Below, piece by piece: positions 15,265-26,390 of a stretch of DNA of 27,500 nt. The position numbers were made by a program, and so were the translations under genes. The stretch's first letter is position 1; every line of letters starts with the position of its first letter. The stretch comes from Dictyostelium firmibasis (lineage: Eukaryota > Evosea > Eumycetozoa > Dictyosteliales > Dictyosteliaceae), in contig CM069765.1 in assembly GCA_036169595.1 (NCBI GenBank), positions 2,675,001 through 2,702,500 of the forward strand, read 5' to 3'. The notes beneath the pieces are model-generated. The model searched no databases. It had not been told where the DNA came from and was given only the letters and a program-made list of their open reading frames with translations.

Positions 15265-15582
15265 AAAAAAAAAAATTAAAAAAGTCAGATTTGGTAAAAT
15301 TTTCATTTTTTTTTTATATATATTTATAATTATATAATAAAAAAATATTTCTACAAAATATTATTAAATTTCTTTAGTGGAAAGTTTTTTTTTCAAATAA
15401 TTGCATCAAATAATTTTGAAAAAAAAAAAAAAAAAAAAAGAAAAAATTATTAAAAAAAAAAAAAAACTAAATTTAACTCATTTTTTATAATTATAAAAGA
15501 GATATCATTAGAAAAAAACAAAGTATATTCGGTGAATAATCGTAGAAAGATTATTTTTTATAAGCCAAAATATCACAACAAG

Positions 15583-15615
<33 letters not shown>

Positions 15616-15755
15616 AATAATGAAAAATTCTTCAAATTTTTGTTATTCCAAGTATAATAAATTCTTGGTATTTAAACAAAATGAAACAATTTGTTCATTT
15701 AATATAAAATAAAATTTTCTACTTTTTTTTTTTTATAATCCATTACATTCCAACA
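15071..15755. other. Divergent promoter region, zinc-finger-like and GATA genes
   Basis: 685 bp of A/T-rich spacer between divergent starts, with poly-A runs at about 15208-15280, 15420-15440 and 15583-15612. Slightly mixed sequence at 15510-15570 (AAGTATATTCGGTGAATAAT) is the only non-homopolymer block. I see no gene or recognisable element. Confidence 0.6.
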
Positions 15756-16502
15756 ATGTCATTTAAAAATAACACAAATAGTGAACAAAATGTTATTCAA
15801 GATAAAAATGAAAGAAATGAAATATATAAAACTGTAATATATTTCTTTAAAAATAAGATTATATATTAAATTATTAATTTTTTAAAATCTAAATAGATTA
15901 TCAAAGATATTGAATCAGCTTTAAAATCTTTAATAGAGCCAGAAGAATTTACCAACATATTGGAAGGATATATCACCAAATTAAGGGAACTTGATATAGT
16001 TAATAGAGTACAATTGGAAAATTCTTTTGAAAATCAATCACCAAAAATTAATAATAGTAATACTACAACTTCAACTACAACCACAACAACAACTCCAAAT
16101 AATGCTTTGTCTCCAAACTCGGTTTCAACCTCCAGTCAAACTCTTTCACCTTCTGTGTTGGTTGAAAGAATAAATATTTCTGATGGCGACTATGAAGATG
16201 AAAGTAGTTCTGATTCTTCTTCTTCATCCTCAACCTCATTATCATCGTCATCATCATCTTCCGAAAAGGTTCAAGTTAAAAAACCTAAAATTAATAGATA
16301 TTCAAAACCAAAATCAAAATCTAAACCAAAGCCAAATGGTTGTCACATATGTAAAACACAAGAAACCCCATATTGGAGAAAAGGAAAAGATGGTGACCAA
16401 ACGGTTTATTTATGTAACGCTTGTGGTTTACATGATATTAAAAAAAAGAAAAAAGAAAAATTATCAAAAGAAAAACATAGTATAAATAATGTTTTAAATT
16501 AA
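15756..16502 (+). CDS. Small GATA-type zinc-finger protein
   Basis: Two exons: 15756-15833 (ATG in CAACAATGTC) and 15897-16502, joined in phase 0 across a 63-bp intron with a GTAATA donor and AATAG acceptor; 227 residues. The first half is helical (IIKDIESALKSLIEPEEF); the middle is Thr/Asn and acidic Ser-rich low complexity. A basic stretch precedes the finger CHICKTQETPYWRKGKDGDQ, then TVYLCNACGLHDIKKKKKEK. The spacing is C-x2-C-x20-C-x2-C, with TPYWR and LCNACGL diagnostic of GATA factors. The x20 loop is longer than the x17 or x18 of animal, fungal and plant GATA proteins. The protein probably binds GATA-containing DNA as a transcription regulator. The genome of D. discoideum has many gta genes; I cannot tell which this is. 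Confidence 0.9.
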
Positions 16503-16826
16503 TTATTTTTTAATTAAAAAATAAATAAAAAAAATTGAATTTTATTCGAATAAAGATTTCCTTAAATTTTCCATCTTTTTTTTTTTTTTTTCACTTAAAA
16601 TGTTGTTATATTTTGGAAAAAAGAATTATCTCAAAATAATTGTTATAATATTATAATAAATCTACCAATGATTGCTCTGTATCAATCTAAAACAGATTCT
16701 TTTAAAATAACTTTTGAACAAAGATAAATAAATTTTATTTTCAAAAGATATTATTTCGTCAGATTTTTTTTAATGTTCTCTTTTATTTCTGACATAAAAG
16801 AAAGATTTTATTTGATTACTGGGTAT
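16503..16826. other. Convergent 3' spacer between GATA and CAP-G genes
   Basis: 324 bp between two facing stop codons. A/T-rich and without an open frame of interest; AATAAA-like sequences occur on both strands and could serve as polyadenylation signals. Confidence 0.55.
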
Positions 16827-19800
16827 TTACATTATAATACAATTTGATTTTTTATTTTCAGTTGATTTTGATTCTTTGATATCATTTTGATTTTCTTCTA
16901 AGCTTTCTATGTTTGCGTCGGAATCTATGGTATTAGACATTGAGTCCAATGACTTTAGAGAAGATGGAGAGCTTAGTTCTTTTTCTCTAAACTCTTTTTC
17001 TTTTTCTTTTTCTTTTTCTTTTTCTTTTTCTTTTTCTTTTTCTTTTTCTTTTTCTTTTTCTTTTTCTTTTTCCTTTTCTTTTTCCTTTAATTTCTCTCTT
17101 TCTTTTACAAGATTTTCGACCAACTTTTCTTTTTCTTTTTGTTGGTGCTGTTTAAATTTTTGTTGAATAATGTCATCAATTTCAATTTCAATTTCTTGAT
17201 CATCTTCATTATAATCTAATAACATTTGGTCATCTGAATCATCAGTTGAGCTAGCGTCATCATGATTACCCTCTGAGGATAAAGCATCAACGTTTTGTCT
17301 TTCATCAGCTTCAGTTTGAATTTCTACTTGAATTGCTTTAATATTGTTTGGAGATAAATCATTATAATCCTCAATACTCTCAACCATATTTTTAATTTTT
17401 AATTTTAGTTCCTCCACAATTTTCGATGAGTTTTTGTTCATTTCGTATTCCTCTAACAAATCAACTAATACTCTCATTATTTTTATTGATTCAACATCAC
17501 TCTTTGAAATCGGAAATAAAGGAATAAATGATATTAAACTAGATATAGCGTTATAAACTTAAAATTATAGATGGTTATTAATATTTGTAAAAAAAAGTAA
17601 TAAAAAAAAAAAAACTTACTTTTAAAATAAATTAATATAACTTTTAAAAATTGTAAAAATAACTGATTCAAGAAAGAACTTAGTGTTTCTTGATTTGGTA
17701 GTAATAAAACTAAATAAAATTTAATGATAGACTCGAGTTTTTTTTTATCTACTGTATCGTTTGCAAATAAATAGTGGTTAAATGTTGATTCAAATGATCT
17801 AATAAAAACATTCATTTTCTCTTTTGACATAAATGGATACTTTTGAAAGAATATTGATAAAACCTGATATGAATCATTTGAAATTTGATCATTTTTAAAA
17901 TAAAAAATTGGTAGGTGATTAAAAATCTATAAAAATGGATAAATAAATTAATAAAATATTATTATTATTATTTTTAATATTCTAATTAATTAATTATTAT
18001 TAAACATACCTGACTACTATTAATAGCACTATAAAAAAAAAGTTTTGAAATACCTTGAATGAAAATAAATTTAAATAATTGATTATTTAAATCATATTTA
18101 ATTAATTCATCACTAGTTTTTATAAGGAATCTCGAGAAACGTTCAGAAAAACTTATTCCTTTTGGGTTACAACCATCAATATCTAAGAATTCATAATTTG
18201 ATGAAACTATATCAAAAAAAAATGCTAAAACTATTGATTTCACAGTATCGCTTTCAAATTTCAATGCATTGAAAATAATTTTCTCATAGACTCTTTCATC
18301 ATTCTCCAAAAGACAATAGTAACCAAAACAACGATAACCCTTTTCTTTTACCTCCAAATCATCGCTTTTCAATGATTCTATTATATAATCCAATAAACCA
18401 TAGATATCTGGATCTTTGCTTGTCTTTTTTGTTGTTTCCAATAGATTTGAAATAATTGATAATGAATGTAGTTCTCTCTGTTGTTTATCTTTTTGTTGTT
18501 GTTGATGTTGTTGTTGTTTCTTTGGCGAACTAACATCAATTGGATGTTTTATTTTAGAAATACAATCTAGCATTATTCTATAATAATATTTTGAATTTAA
18601 ACTTTCTTTTAATAACAATATCAAGTTTAATTTAATTGGTATAGAGTAATCCATGGATTGAATAATCTCTTGAAAGTAATCTTCAAATTTATGTGATTTA
18701 AATAAAGCTACTTTGATATCCAATGAATATTTTGAAAGTATTAATACTAATTGTTCAAAAACATATTGTTGTTCCTCCAACTTTAATTCTTTATGGTTGT
18801 TATTATTAGAAATAACACTATGAACTTGACTACTACTGCTATTAATACTACTGCTATAAATATCATCACTATCAATGCTAAATCTATCGTCACTTTTACC
18901 ATTGTTTGATAATAATTTCAAATAATTTAAAAGTTGAAATGGAGTTGGTAGTAAATCTTGTAAGAAATCTTCGTTTTTATCGGATAAATATTGAAAATAA
19001 ATTCTGTGTAATAATGCAAATTGATTAGTCATAGATTTCTTTAATACAATGGTATTCTTGAATTCATTCATATCATTTGGCTCATGACTGTTTTTAAATA
19101 AAATACTTAGTGCCTTTTGAATGAATAATTCTTTATTTTTTGAAAAACTAAATTCATCTCTAATATCACCACTAATACTAAAACTACCACTACCACTTCT
19201 ATTCCCAATACCATTGTTACAATAATAATTATTAATGTCTCCATCATCATTATTAATGATAGATTCCAAAAATGAAATTAACTTTTCAAAATCTTTTGAA
19301 AAATATTTAACAAACCAAATTTCATAAAATAATTTTGAAAATTCTGATTTAATATATGAATCCCTATTTTCAATACCACTCAAAACTATAGACTCCAAAT
19401 CTTTTTTTGTGAATTTTGATGGGCTTATACTAAATATTAAATGAAGTGCTAATTTTCTAATTGTTTCAGTTTTATCTCTTAGTCTATTAACTAAAATTGG
19501 TAATATTTTCTTATATTCGCCACCATCATCATTGCTATTATTAATATTATCGATGTTTGAATTATCTATATCTTGATCCACTTCTTTATAGTTTTTGAAT
19601 AATCTAGAAATGATTATTTTTCTAACTTCAGCTGACTCTTCCTTTTCTAAATGGTAAATTATAAATTCTATAATTGAAATATTTTCATCTTTTGTTAAAA
19701 CAACATTGGAACTCGAAATTTTTAATAAAGACTCAACTATACAACATCTAATTGATGTGGACTTTTCATAAATTCTTTGGTTTAATTTTTCTACAATCAC

Positions 19801-20741
19801 TTTTAAATTTTCCTTACTTTGTTTTTTTTTTCGTTTTATAAATAATTAATAACAAAAACTAACAAGGATATATTATATAATTTAAAATGTACATACCTTA
19901 TATATTGAATTGTTTCTTTATGATTTAATAATATATTTAATAGTTGAAAACATCTAAATCTAATTGAGTTTTCATTACTTGACGAAAATTGTAATAAATT
20001 TTCAAGTAAAATAAATAAAAAACTTTTATATAAAATATTTGAAGGTTTTTTAGAATCTTCATTATTTAGTGAATTTAAGAGTTGTCCACCTAATTTTTGT
20101 TTTTGAACTTTGTGATGCGCTAAAGAAAACTTAGTAATGAACCTGAAAAAGTTTTCAATATGTTGTGATCCAACCTTTGTTGATGGTATTAATGCTTTCT
20201 TAATTTGATCAATTAAATAATCATAAATTGATTTCAATGTTTTTAAATTATCTTTTTGGATACTAATTAATTTAACTATACCTTCTATACACTTTAAATG
20301 ATTATCAACTGACTTTTGAGAAATATCTAAATATTTATTTATTGAATTTTTAATTTGTTTTGAAATTGGTGAAGTTTGTTTTTGTTCTTGACCTTTCTCT
20401 TGCTCTTGATCTTTCTCTTGATCTTGATCTTGCTCTTGATCTTGATCTTTCTCTTGAAAATTCTCTTGATCTTGATCTTGCTCTTTTTGTTGTTCATGTT
20501 GAGGTGATTCAAATGGTGATTGTGGAGAATGAGGTTGTTTTATTTGTTTACTTCGTGTAACCGGTGTTTTAATTTGTGTTTGTTTCACTAGTGATGGTTT
20601 CTGTTTTTCTCTATGCTGTATGACCTCATCACTATCACTATCACCTATATAAATTATTTCATCCCTTCCATTATTACTTTCTTTGATTATTTCATTATCT
20701 TTGGGTATTGGCCTATTTATAAATTTTTTTGTTCTTGCCAT
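16827..20741 (-). CDS. Condensin subunit CAP-G (NCAPG/Cnd3 family)
   Basis: Four exons: 20741-19897, 19816-18010, 17926-17620, 17557-16827, total 1229 residues with an open frame across all junctions. The start is MARTKKF at 20741; upstream in-frame codons lack an ATG. Residues 1-140 are disordered with a Gln/Asp/Glu-rich repeat. HEAT-type helices follow: IRFRCFQLLNILLNHKETIQ, RLRDKTETIRKLALHLIFSI, and an 'ENRDSYIKSEFSKLFYEIW' segment, the order seen in CAP-G. The Cnd3-like domain lies near 770-880 (VKEKGYRCFGYYCLLENDER). The C-terminus has a Lys-Glu repeat near 1145-1175 and ends Cys-Ile-Ile-Met. CAP-G binds the kleisin of condensin I for mitotic chromosome compaction. The product is longer than human NCAPG (about 1,015), from the added low-complexity tails. 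The acceptor at 19817 (CAAAG) is A-rich but is the only one keeping phase. Divergent from importin-9. Confidence 0.85.
16988..17090 (-). repeat. Lys-Glu coding 6-bp repeat
   Basis: TTTTTC/CTTTTT hexamers on the plus strand encode about 15 Lys-Glu pairs near the CAP-G C-terminus. Alternating KE of this length is expected to form a stable charged single helix. The Phe-Ser frame on the plus strand is a shadow. Confidence 0.9.
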
Positions 20742-21241
20742 ATGATCATAAAAAAAAAAAGTAACAAAAAGGAACAAAAAAAAAGAGATTGTGTGCAATG
20801 AGAATTAATAAAAATGATAAAAATTAAAAACCAAAAAAAATTTTTTTAAATTAAAAAAAAAATAAAAAAAAAAAAAAAAAAAATTAAAAAAATTTATTCT
20901 CATAAAAGTTATCATTTCTATTCAAATAAAGAAAAAGTTTTTTTTATTTTATAAAAAAAATTATTTGTTTTTTTTTTATTTTTTTTATTCCAAATATATA
21001 TTTTAAATATTTTCATTTTTGGATAAAAAAAATAAAAAAATAAAAAAAATAAAATAAAAAAATAAAAGATAACAAAATTGATTTGTTTTCCCACTTTTTT
21101 TTTTTTTTTATTTTTATTTTTTTTTTTTTTTTTTTTTTTTTTTTCAAAATTAAAAATTTTTTTTTTTTATTTTTTTTTCTTTTCTTTTCTTTTCTTCGTC
21201 GGTTTTCACTCGATTTAATTAAAAACAAAAAGAGTAGTAAT
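20742..21241. other. Divergent promoter region, CAP-G and importin-9 genes
   Basis: 500 bp with A-runs toward the CAP-G side and long T-runs (21097-21180) just upstream of importin-9. Open frames here are Phe/Lys homopolymer translations. No specific element recognised. Confidence 0.6.
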
Positions 21242-24200
21242 ATGACAATTACAATAGAGAATGTTATTGAATTAATAAATGGGTTGAATGATCCGAAATT
21301 AAATAAACATTATGAAAACAAATTGGAAGAGATAACCAATGAAATTGGATTTGGAGTTGTTTTAGCAAAATTAGCAAGCGGCCAACAATTCGATATGGTT
21401 CATAGACAATTCTCTGGTATATTATTAAAGAAATATATTAGTAAACATTGGAATGATTTTAATGATAATCAATCTGATGATGAAGAAATTGATGATAATT
21501 TAGATGAACATGAAAAAATTCAATTAAAGCAAATGAAATTACAACAACAACAACAAACAAAAAAAGAATATAGAGTTTTATTAAAAGAAGAGAAAATAGA
21601 AATTAAAAAATTATTATCACCATGTTTATCTGATCCATCTTCAAAAATTCGAACAGCAATTGTATGTATATATTAACAATATTATATAGGAGTCGAGTAT
21701 TATTTAACTAATTTCTCTCTCTCTATATATGTAAACATATATTTTGTGGCATATGTAGGCAATGTGTATTGCAAAGATTGGAGCTTATGAATGGCCACAT
21801 GAATGGCCAGAATTAGTTGATGAGTTAATTGGATGTTTAAATAGAGCAAATGCAGGCAATGACAATGGAGTAGGTAAAAATAACGATTTATTACATGGTG
21901 TAATTAGATGTTTAGAGTTATTATGCGATCCACATGATGGTAATATCTCTGATGAACAAATTGAGAAATTAGTTAAACAAGTCTACCCAGTGTTTTCAGA
22001 GTTATTGGGTAGAGATATTGATCCAATGATTCATATTAGAATTATCAATGTATTCAGATCGACCGTAACTCATTTAACCTATATGAAAGGTATAACCAAA
22101 GGTTTATCAAAAGCATTGTTCCCATTCATTCCAACATGGGTACCAATTTTCATTGGTCATTTATCTAGAGTGTTGGATTTAAGTTCACCACATATCAATC
22201 ATTATTTTACGGTTATGTCAGCAATCATTGAGATCTTTACAATGTTAATTCAAGACTTCCCAAAGAAAACATCAAAATATATTCAAGAGATTCTCTCACC
22301 AATTTGGACACTCTTCAACAACTGTTTCCCAATCTATGAAAAGGTTGAAATCAATCCAGTACATGGTATAGTTTCAAATTTCGTAGAGGAAGGTATTACA
22401 AAGATCGATCGTTTAGTATCATCAATCTTTGATTTCATGCAACAAATCGTTGAGAACCAATCTTTAGCACCATTATTCAAACCTTTCTTAAAGCCAATCT
22501 TTGCAAACTCTATCCAATACATGCAAATGAACTATGAATTGGTTGATCTTTGGGATAGTGATCCAAATTTATTCTTAGAGAATGAAGATGATACCACCTA
22601 TACACCAAGAGTTGTCTCAACTACATTGGTACAATCGATGTGTGATATCTATAAATCTGATGGCACAAAATATCTCTTTGAGGTGATTTCAGAGACATTG
22701 ATCAAAGCACAAGAAGAGAAGACTAAAAGTAATAAAAATTGGTGGAAGATTAGAGAGGCAGCACTCGTTGCACTTTGTGACTCATCTCAATCATTGTCAA
22801 AGATAAAACAATTCGATGTGGTTTCATTCTTGTCTACAAATTTAATTCAAGACTTCCAAGATACAATCAATGAAAATGATGAAGATCAAGGTTCATTGAT
22901 TTTACGTGGTCGTTCATTGATTTGTGCAAGTAAATTTGCAAAGTTAGTCGATCCATCAATTTCATTGCCATTCTTTAATCAAGCTGTGATTTTAATTACA
23001 CAAAACGTTCCTATCACATTAAAGTTGACTGCCGTTATGGCAATTGGTAGTTTTGCACCAAAGATTTCTCCTCAATCCATCGTTGACTACATTCCATCGA
23101 CCGTCCAAGCATTGATTGCAATGATCAATCAACTCTCTGAGGATAGTTTATTGTTGGTATTAGATTGTATAAAAATGTTGATTAGAATAGATAAGGATAT
23201 AACTGGCCAATTGGAACCATTGTTAATACCACATCTCTCACAAACTTGGATCAACTATGCCAACGATCCATCATTTGCTGATGCATTGAAGGAGATCTTC
23301 CAAATCATTTGTGCCTGTCCAAAATCTTATCCTGGCATTTTGCAACGTATGATTCCAACTTTGAATATCATCCTTTCCGACTACTCCAACACTATGTATA
23401 ATATCATTGCAGACTCTGCCGCCGATGTACTCTCTCTTTTGATGGCACGTGTCGATCAACAAATAGATACATTCCTTTTGGATCAATTGTTTGCTCCAAT
23501 CTTAAATATCCTATTGACTTGTGATTGTCAAGCTAATAGAGGTATTTTGAAAGCATCTTTATGTGCTCTCTTACCATTCGTTTACAAGACATCATCTGAT
23601 CTCTTGTTGAAATGGACCTTTACACCAATCACTCAACCAACCTCACCAATCAATGGTTTACATGCTTTGTTTTTAGTTTTAAGACGTATTCTCTTCGAAA
23701 CTGATGAGTTGGTTCGTGTTGAAGTACCTTCAATCATTAGCGCCCTCCTCATTAGACACAGTGAAATCATTGGTCCACAAACTTTACCCTTGTTTGAAAC
23801 TACACTTCAAGCATTCTACAATTGTAAATTACCATCAACAAAAAGAGCTTTCTCTTCAGTTTTCGCTCGTTTAATCATTCAACACAAAACAACCATCATT
23901 GATTACTTGGCAGGTATACCTGGCCCAAATGGTAAGGGCAATGCTTTAGTATTCGTTTTGAATGAGTGGCAAAAATATCATTTGGAAATGACCTCAAAAC
24001 TTGAAAATAATGTATCTGTTGTTGCAATGTGTACATTGGTATCTTTGAATGATCCACGTTTGGAATCGATTACAGTCGATGGTAGCCAAATCATTCCAGA
24101 CCGTTCAACCCGTGATATCAGAAGAAAGAAGAGTCAATACAATGGTGGCTTGACCGAAGAATGGACCAAGGTTAATCTTTTCATCAAACTTATGGAAAAT

Positions 24201-24626
24201 CTTTTAGAAACCATTAAATTGGAGAAGGAGGAATTGGCTAAAAATTCCAATGGTACAGCAAATCCTTCACCACAAGATCATCATGACTCTGATGAAGACT
24301 ATGAAGAAGACGATGAAGACGATGAAGATGACGAAGAAACCACCTCAAAGAGATATCCAAACATCGATGAAAATGGTTTTGCTCCAGCTGAAGATTACGC
24401 TCACATGATCGATGGTGGTGATGACGATGATCTCGCTGAATACTTACAAGACGAATTCACTGAAGATACCTTTGAAATCATTTCTAAATCTGATCCACTC
24501 TATCATGTTGAAATAATTAAATATCTCTCAGACTTCTTTACAAATCTTTCAAAAAATAGTCCCTCAGTTTTTACAATTGTCGCTCCACTTTTAAATGATT
24601 TTAAAGTTCAATCCTTTGGTAAATAA
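21242..24626 (+). CDS. ipo9: Importin-9 (importin-beta superfamily nuclear transport receptor)
   Basis: Two exons: 21242-21661 and 21759-24626, joined in phase 0 (GTATGT donor, TGTAG acceptor); 1095 residues. The start is MTITIENVIELI; upstream in-frame codons lie in a poly-T leader and lack an ATG. The importin-beta N-terminal region is seen at about 55-80 (VHRQFSGILLKKYISKHW). The next HEAT repeats contain CIAKIGAYEWPHEWPELVDE, matching the 'WDWPEAWPQL' hallmark of importin-9. Later landmarks match the family in order: KNWWKIREAALVAL, LIRHSEIIG, a 'GIPGPNGKGNALVFVLNEW' segment, and the 'EEWTKVNLFIKLMENLLETI' region. An acidic loop (DSDEDYEEDDEDDEDDEE) near 983-1001 and a LYHVEIIKYLSDFF C-terminal helix follow. 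Importin-9 imports core histones and ribosomal proteins as a RanGTP-regulated receptor. An acidic/Gln insertion near residues 78-120 is specific to this lineage. More GC-rich than its neighbours, as expected for a conserved, well-expressed gene. Confidence 0.95.
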
Positions 24627-25147
24627 AATAAATATATATGCTTTATATTTTTTAAAAATAAAAAAAAGATTATTTTCAAAAAAACATATACAAAGATAAA
24701 ATAATGATTCATTATGATCAACCACTCTATTTAAAAATCAGTTTTATAGCCAATTAATAGAATAAAAAAAAATTCATTTGCCAATATTTCTTTTTAAGGT
24801 GTTTAATTGCGACAACATTTTTAACAATTAACAAAAAAGTTAAATAAAGATAATAATATATAAAGTTAAAGGCCTGTTTTACACTATTCTTATTTACAAA
24901 ATCATTTTTTAATATGAACTAAATAAAAAAAAAATCTTTTACAAACTAAATATTTAATGTGGATTTTTTTTTTTTTAATATGGGGAAAAAAAAATTCCAT
25001 TTTTTACTTATTCATACTCTTTGCTCTATTAATTTGAATTTTAAATTAATATCATGTTGACTTTTTTGTTAATTGTTAACAAATAATAATCACACATGTG
25101 TTTATTAACTTTTAGTTGTTGTGATAAGAGTTTAATTTGTTTTAAAT
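24627..25147. other. Intergenic region 3' of importin-9
   Basis: 521 bp of A/T-rich DNA. It includes the importin-9 3' flank, a TTGTTAATTGTTAACAA palindrome-like sequence at about 25067-25083 and ACACATGTGT at about 25092-25101. A 17-codon frame at 24704 (MIHYDQPLYLKISFIAN) looks coding-like but is too short to call. No gene is claimed. Confidence 0.5.
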
Positions 25148-25495
25148 TTAACACCAACATCTAAAGCGATAAATGCACTGACATCGGAGTATTTTATTGT
25201 TTTGATGTTTCTCTGGATTTAAAAAACCAAGGAAAATATCTGTAAATTTAAATATAAACCTAAAATAAAGTTTACCAAAATCTCTTGAGATTGTATAATC
25301 ATTGGATCGAATGATGGTTTCGATGAGCATTTTAAAAGAGAAATTCTTTGGTTTCATTTTAATAAAGCAAGATGGATCCTGCATTCTCATCAAATGGCCG
25401 ATAACCATTAGCATATTATCCATATATTGAAGTTTGTGAGCACCTTTCGATTCGTTTTCTTGAGGTTTCTGTCACTCTATTTCCTTTTTTTAATA
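25148..25495 (-). pseudogene. Possible gene fragment or decayed gene
   Basis: A frame begins near 25470 (after TGACAG, KPQENESKGAHKLQYMDNML) and reads through MDNMLMVIGHLMRMQDPSCF to an Ile-Ser-Arg-Asp-Phe segment. A GTAAAC donor-like site then precedes an AATCCAG acceptor, 63 bp apart, the length of typical local introns. The sequence after that acceptor reads best in another frame (RNIKTIKYSDVSAFIALDVG, ending Lys-Phe-Lys-Thr-Asn-stop at about 25138), which does not join in phase. There is no proper start codon context. Base composition and hydropathy look more coding-like than spacer. I suspect a decayed or mis-read multi-exon gene of unknown family. Confidence 0.3.
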
Positions 25496-26138
25496 TTGTT
25501 TTTAATAAATTTGAATTTCTATCACTGAAATCGAAATTCTTGAATTTTATATTTGAACAGGTTTCCGCTCAGGAGCTAAGGCACAGTATTATTTGAGAAG
25601 TTTTGGTCTTGGAAGACCTCTTGCTTGGCGTGTCCCCTTTATTTAAAGTGATTATTTTGATGATTGGATTTTTAAATAGTTTTATTTTTATTAAGTTTTC
25701 TTTTTTATTTATTCAAAGTAAACAAGTGTTATGAATTATTATTATTACATGTAATTCTTTAATTTAAATATTATAAAAATAATAATAATATTTATATAAA
25801 TATATTTATTAAATTAAATGAAAAAATTTGTAATTTTATCACAGACTTTATTACCATATTCAAGGAGCAATGGATCGTATTAAAACATAGAAAAACAAGG
25901 TTTAATTTCAGGTGATGATAAAGGAAAATTTAATTTTAATCACCATAGGAAATGGAAGCTGTAGCTAAATTTGTAAACAAAAAAGTAGATTTAACATTAA
26001 ATTTTACCTCACCTAGTGGGTATGAATTCATTATTTATTATCTCCCTTTATAATCTTTTTTATTTAATTTGGGTATCTTTCCTCTCTTTTTCTAATCTCA
26101 AAGAGACCAAGAGATGATTTAATTTATATTCACACCAT
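25496..26138. other. Unexplained interval with GC-rich island and possible coding relics
   Basis: 643 bp between the possible minus-strand relic and the SBP2-like stop. It contains a GC-rich hairpin island (25560-25636) and, at about 25840-26025, short coding-like pieces on the plus strand in different frames, including ATG at 25952 reading MEAVAKFVNKKVDLTLNFTS. Stops separate them and no intron arrangement joins them convincingly. Confidence 0.35.
25560..25636. ncRNA. GC-rich island with hairpin, candidate structured RNA
   Basis: About half of these bases are G or C, whereas the flanks are mostly A/T. A perfect GGTCTT-GG-AAGACC inverted repeat lies at 25605-25618. It can be extended by AGAAG with CTTGCT (about 25596-25625) and by AAGG-C-ACA with TGT-CC-CCTT (about 25578-25639), a nested set. 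GC islands are a known signature of ncRNA genes in D. discoideum. No DUSE-like promoter box (CCCATAA type) is visible next to it, and it matches no snRNA, tRNA or class I RNA motif I know. A short open frame on the plus strand (Gly-Phe-Arg-Ser-Gly to Pro-Phe-Ile) is an alternative reading. Confidence 0.3.
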
Positions 26139-26310
26139 TCATTTTTTATTTTTCTTTTTATTATTTGATTTTTCTATTGTTTTATTTAATTGAGAATGAA
26201 CAATTTCATTGGTATTATCATATAATAATTGATCTGAAACATCTTTTTGTATTAGTTTATTACTATTATTTGTTATTTTTTGATGTTGATTTTGTAACTC
26301 TTGTTTTTGA

Positions 26311-26390
<80 letters not shown>

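Noticed and set aside
24704-24757. 17-codon frame MIHYDQPLYLKISFIAN after importin-9
   Set aside because: Too short and without neighbours or splice sites to support a gene.
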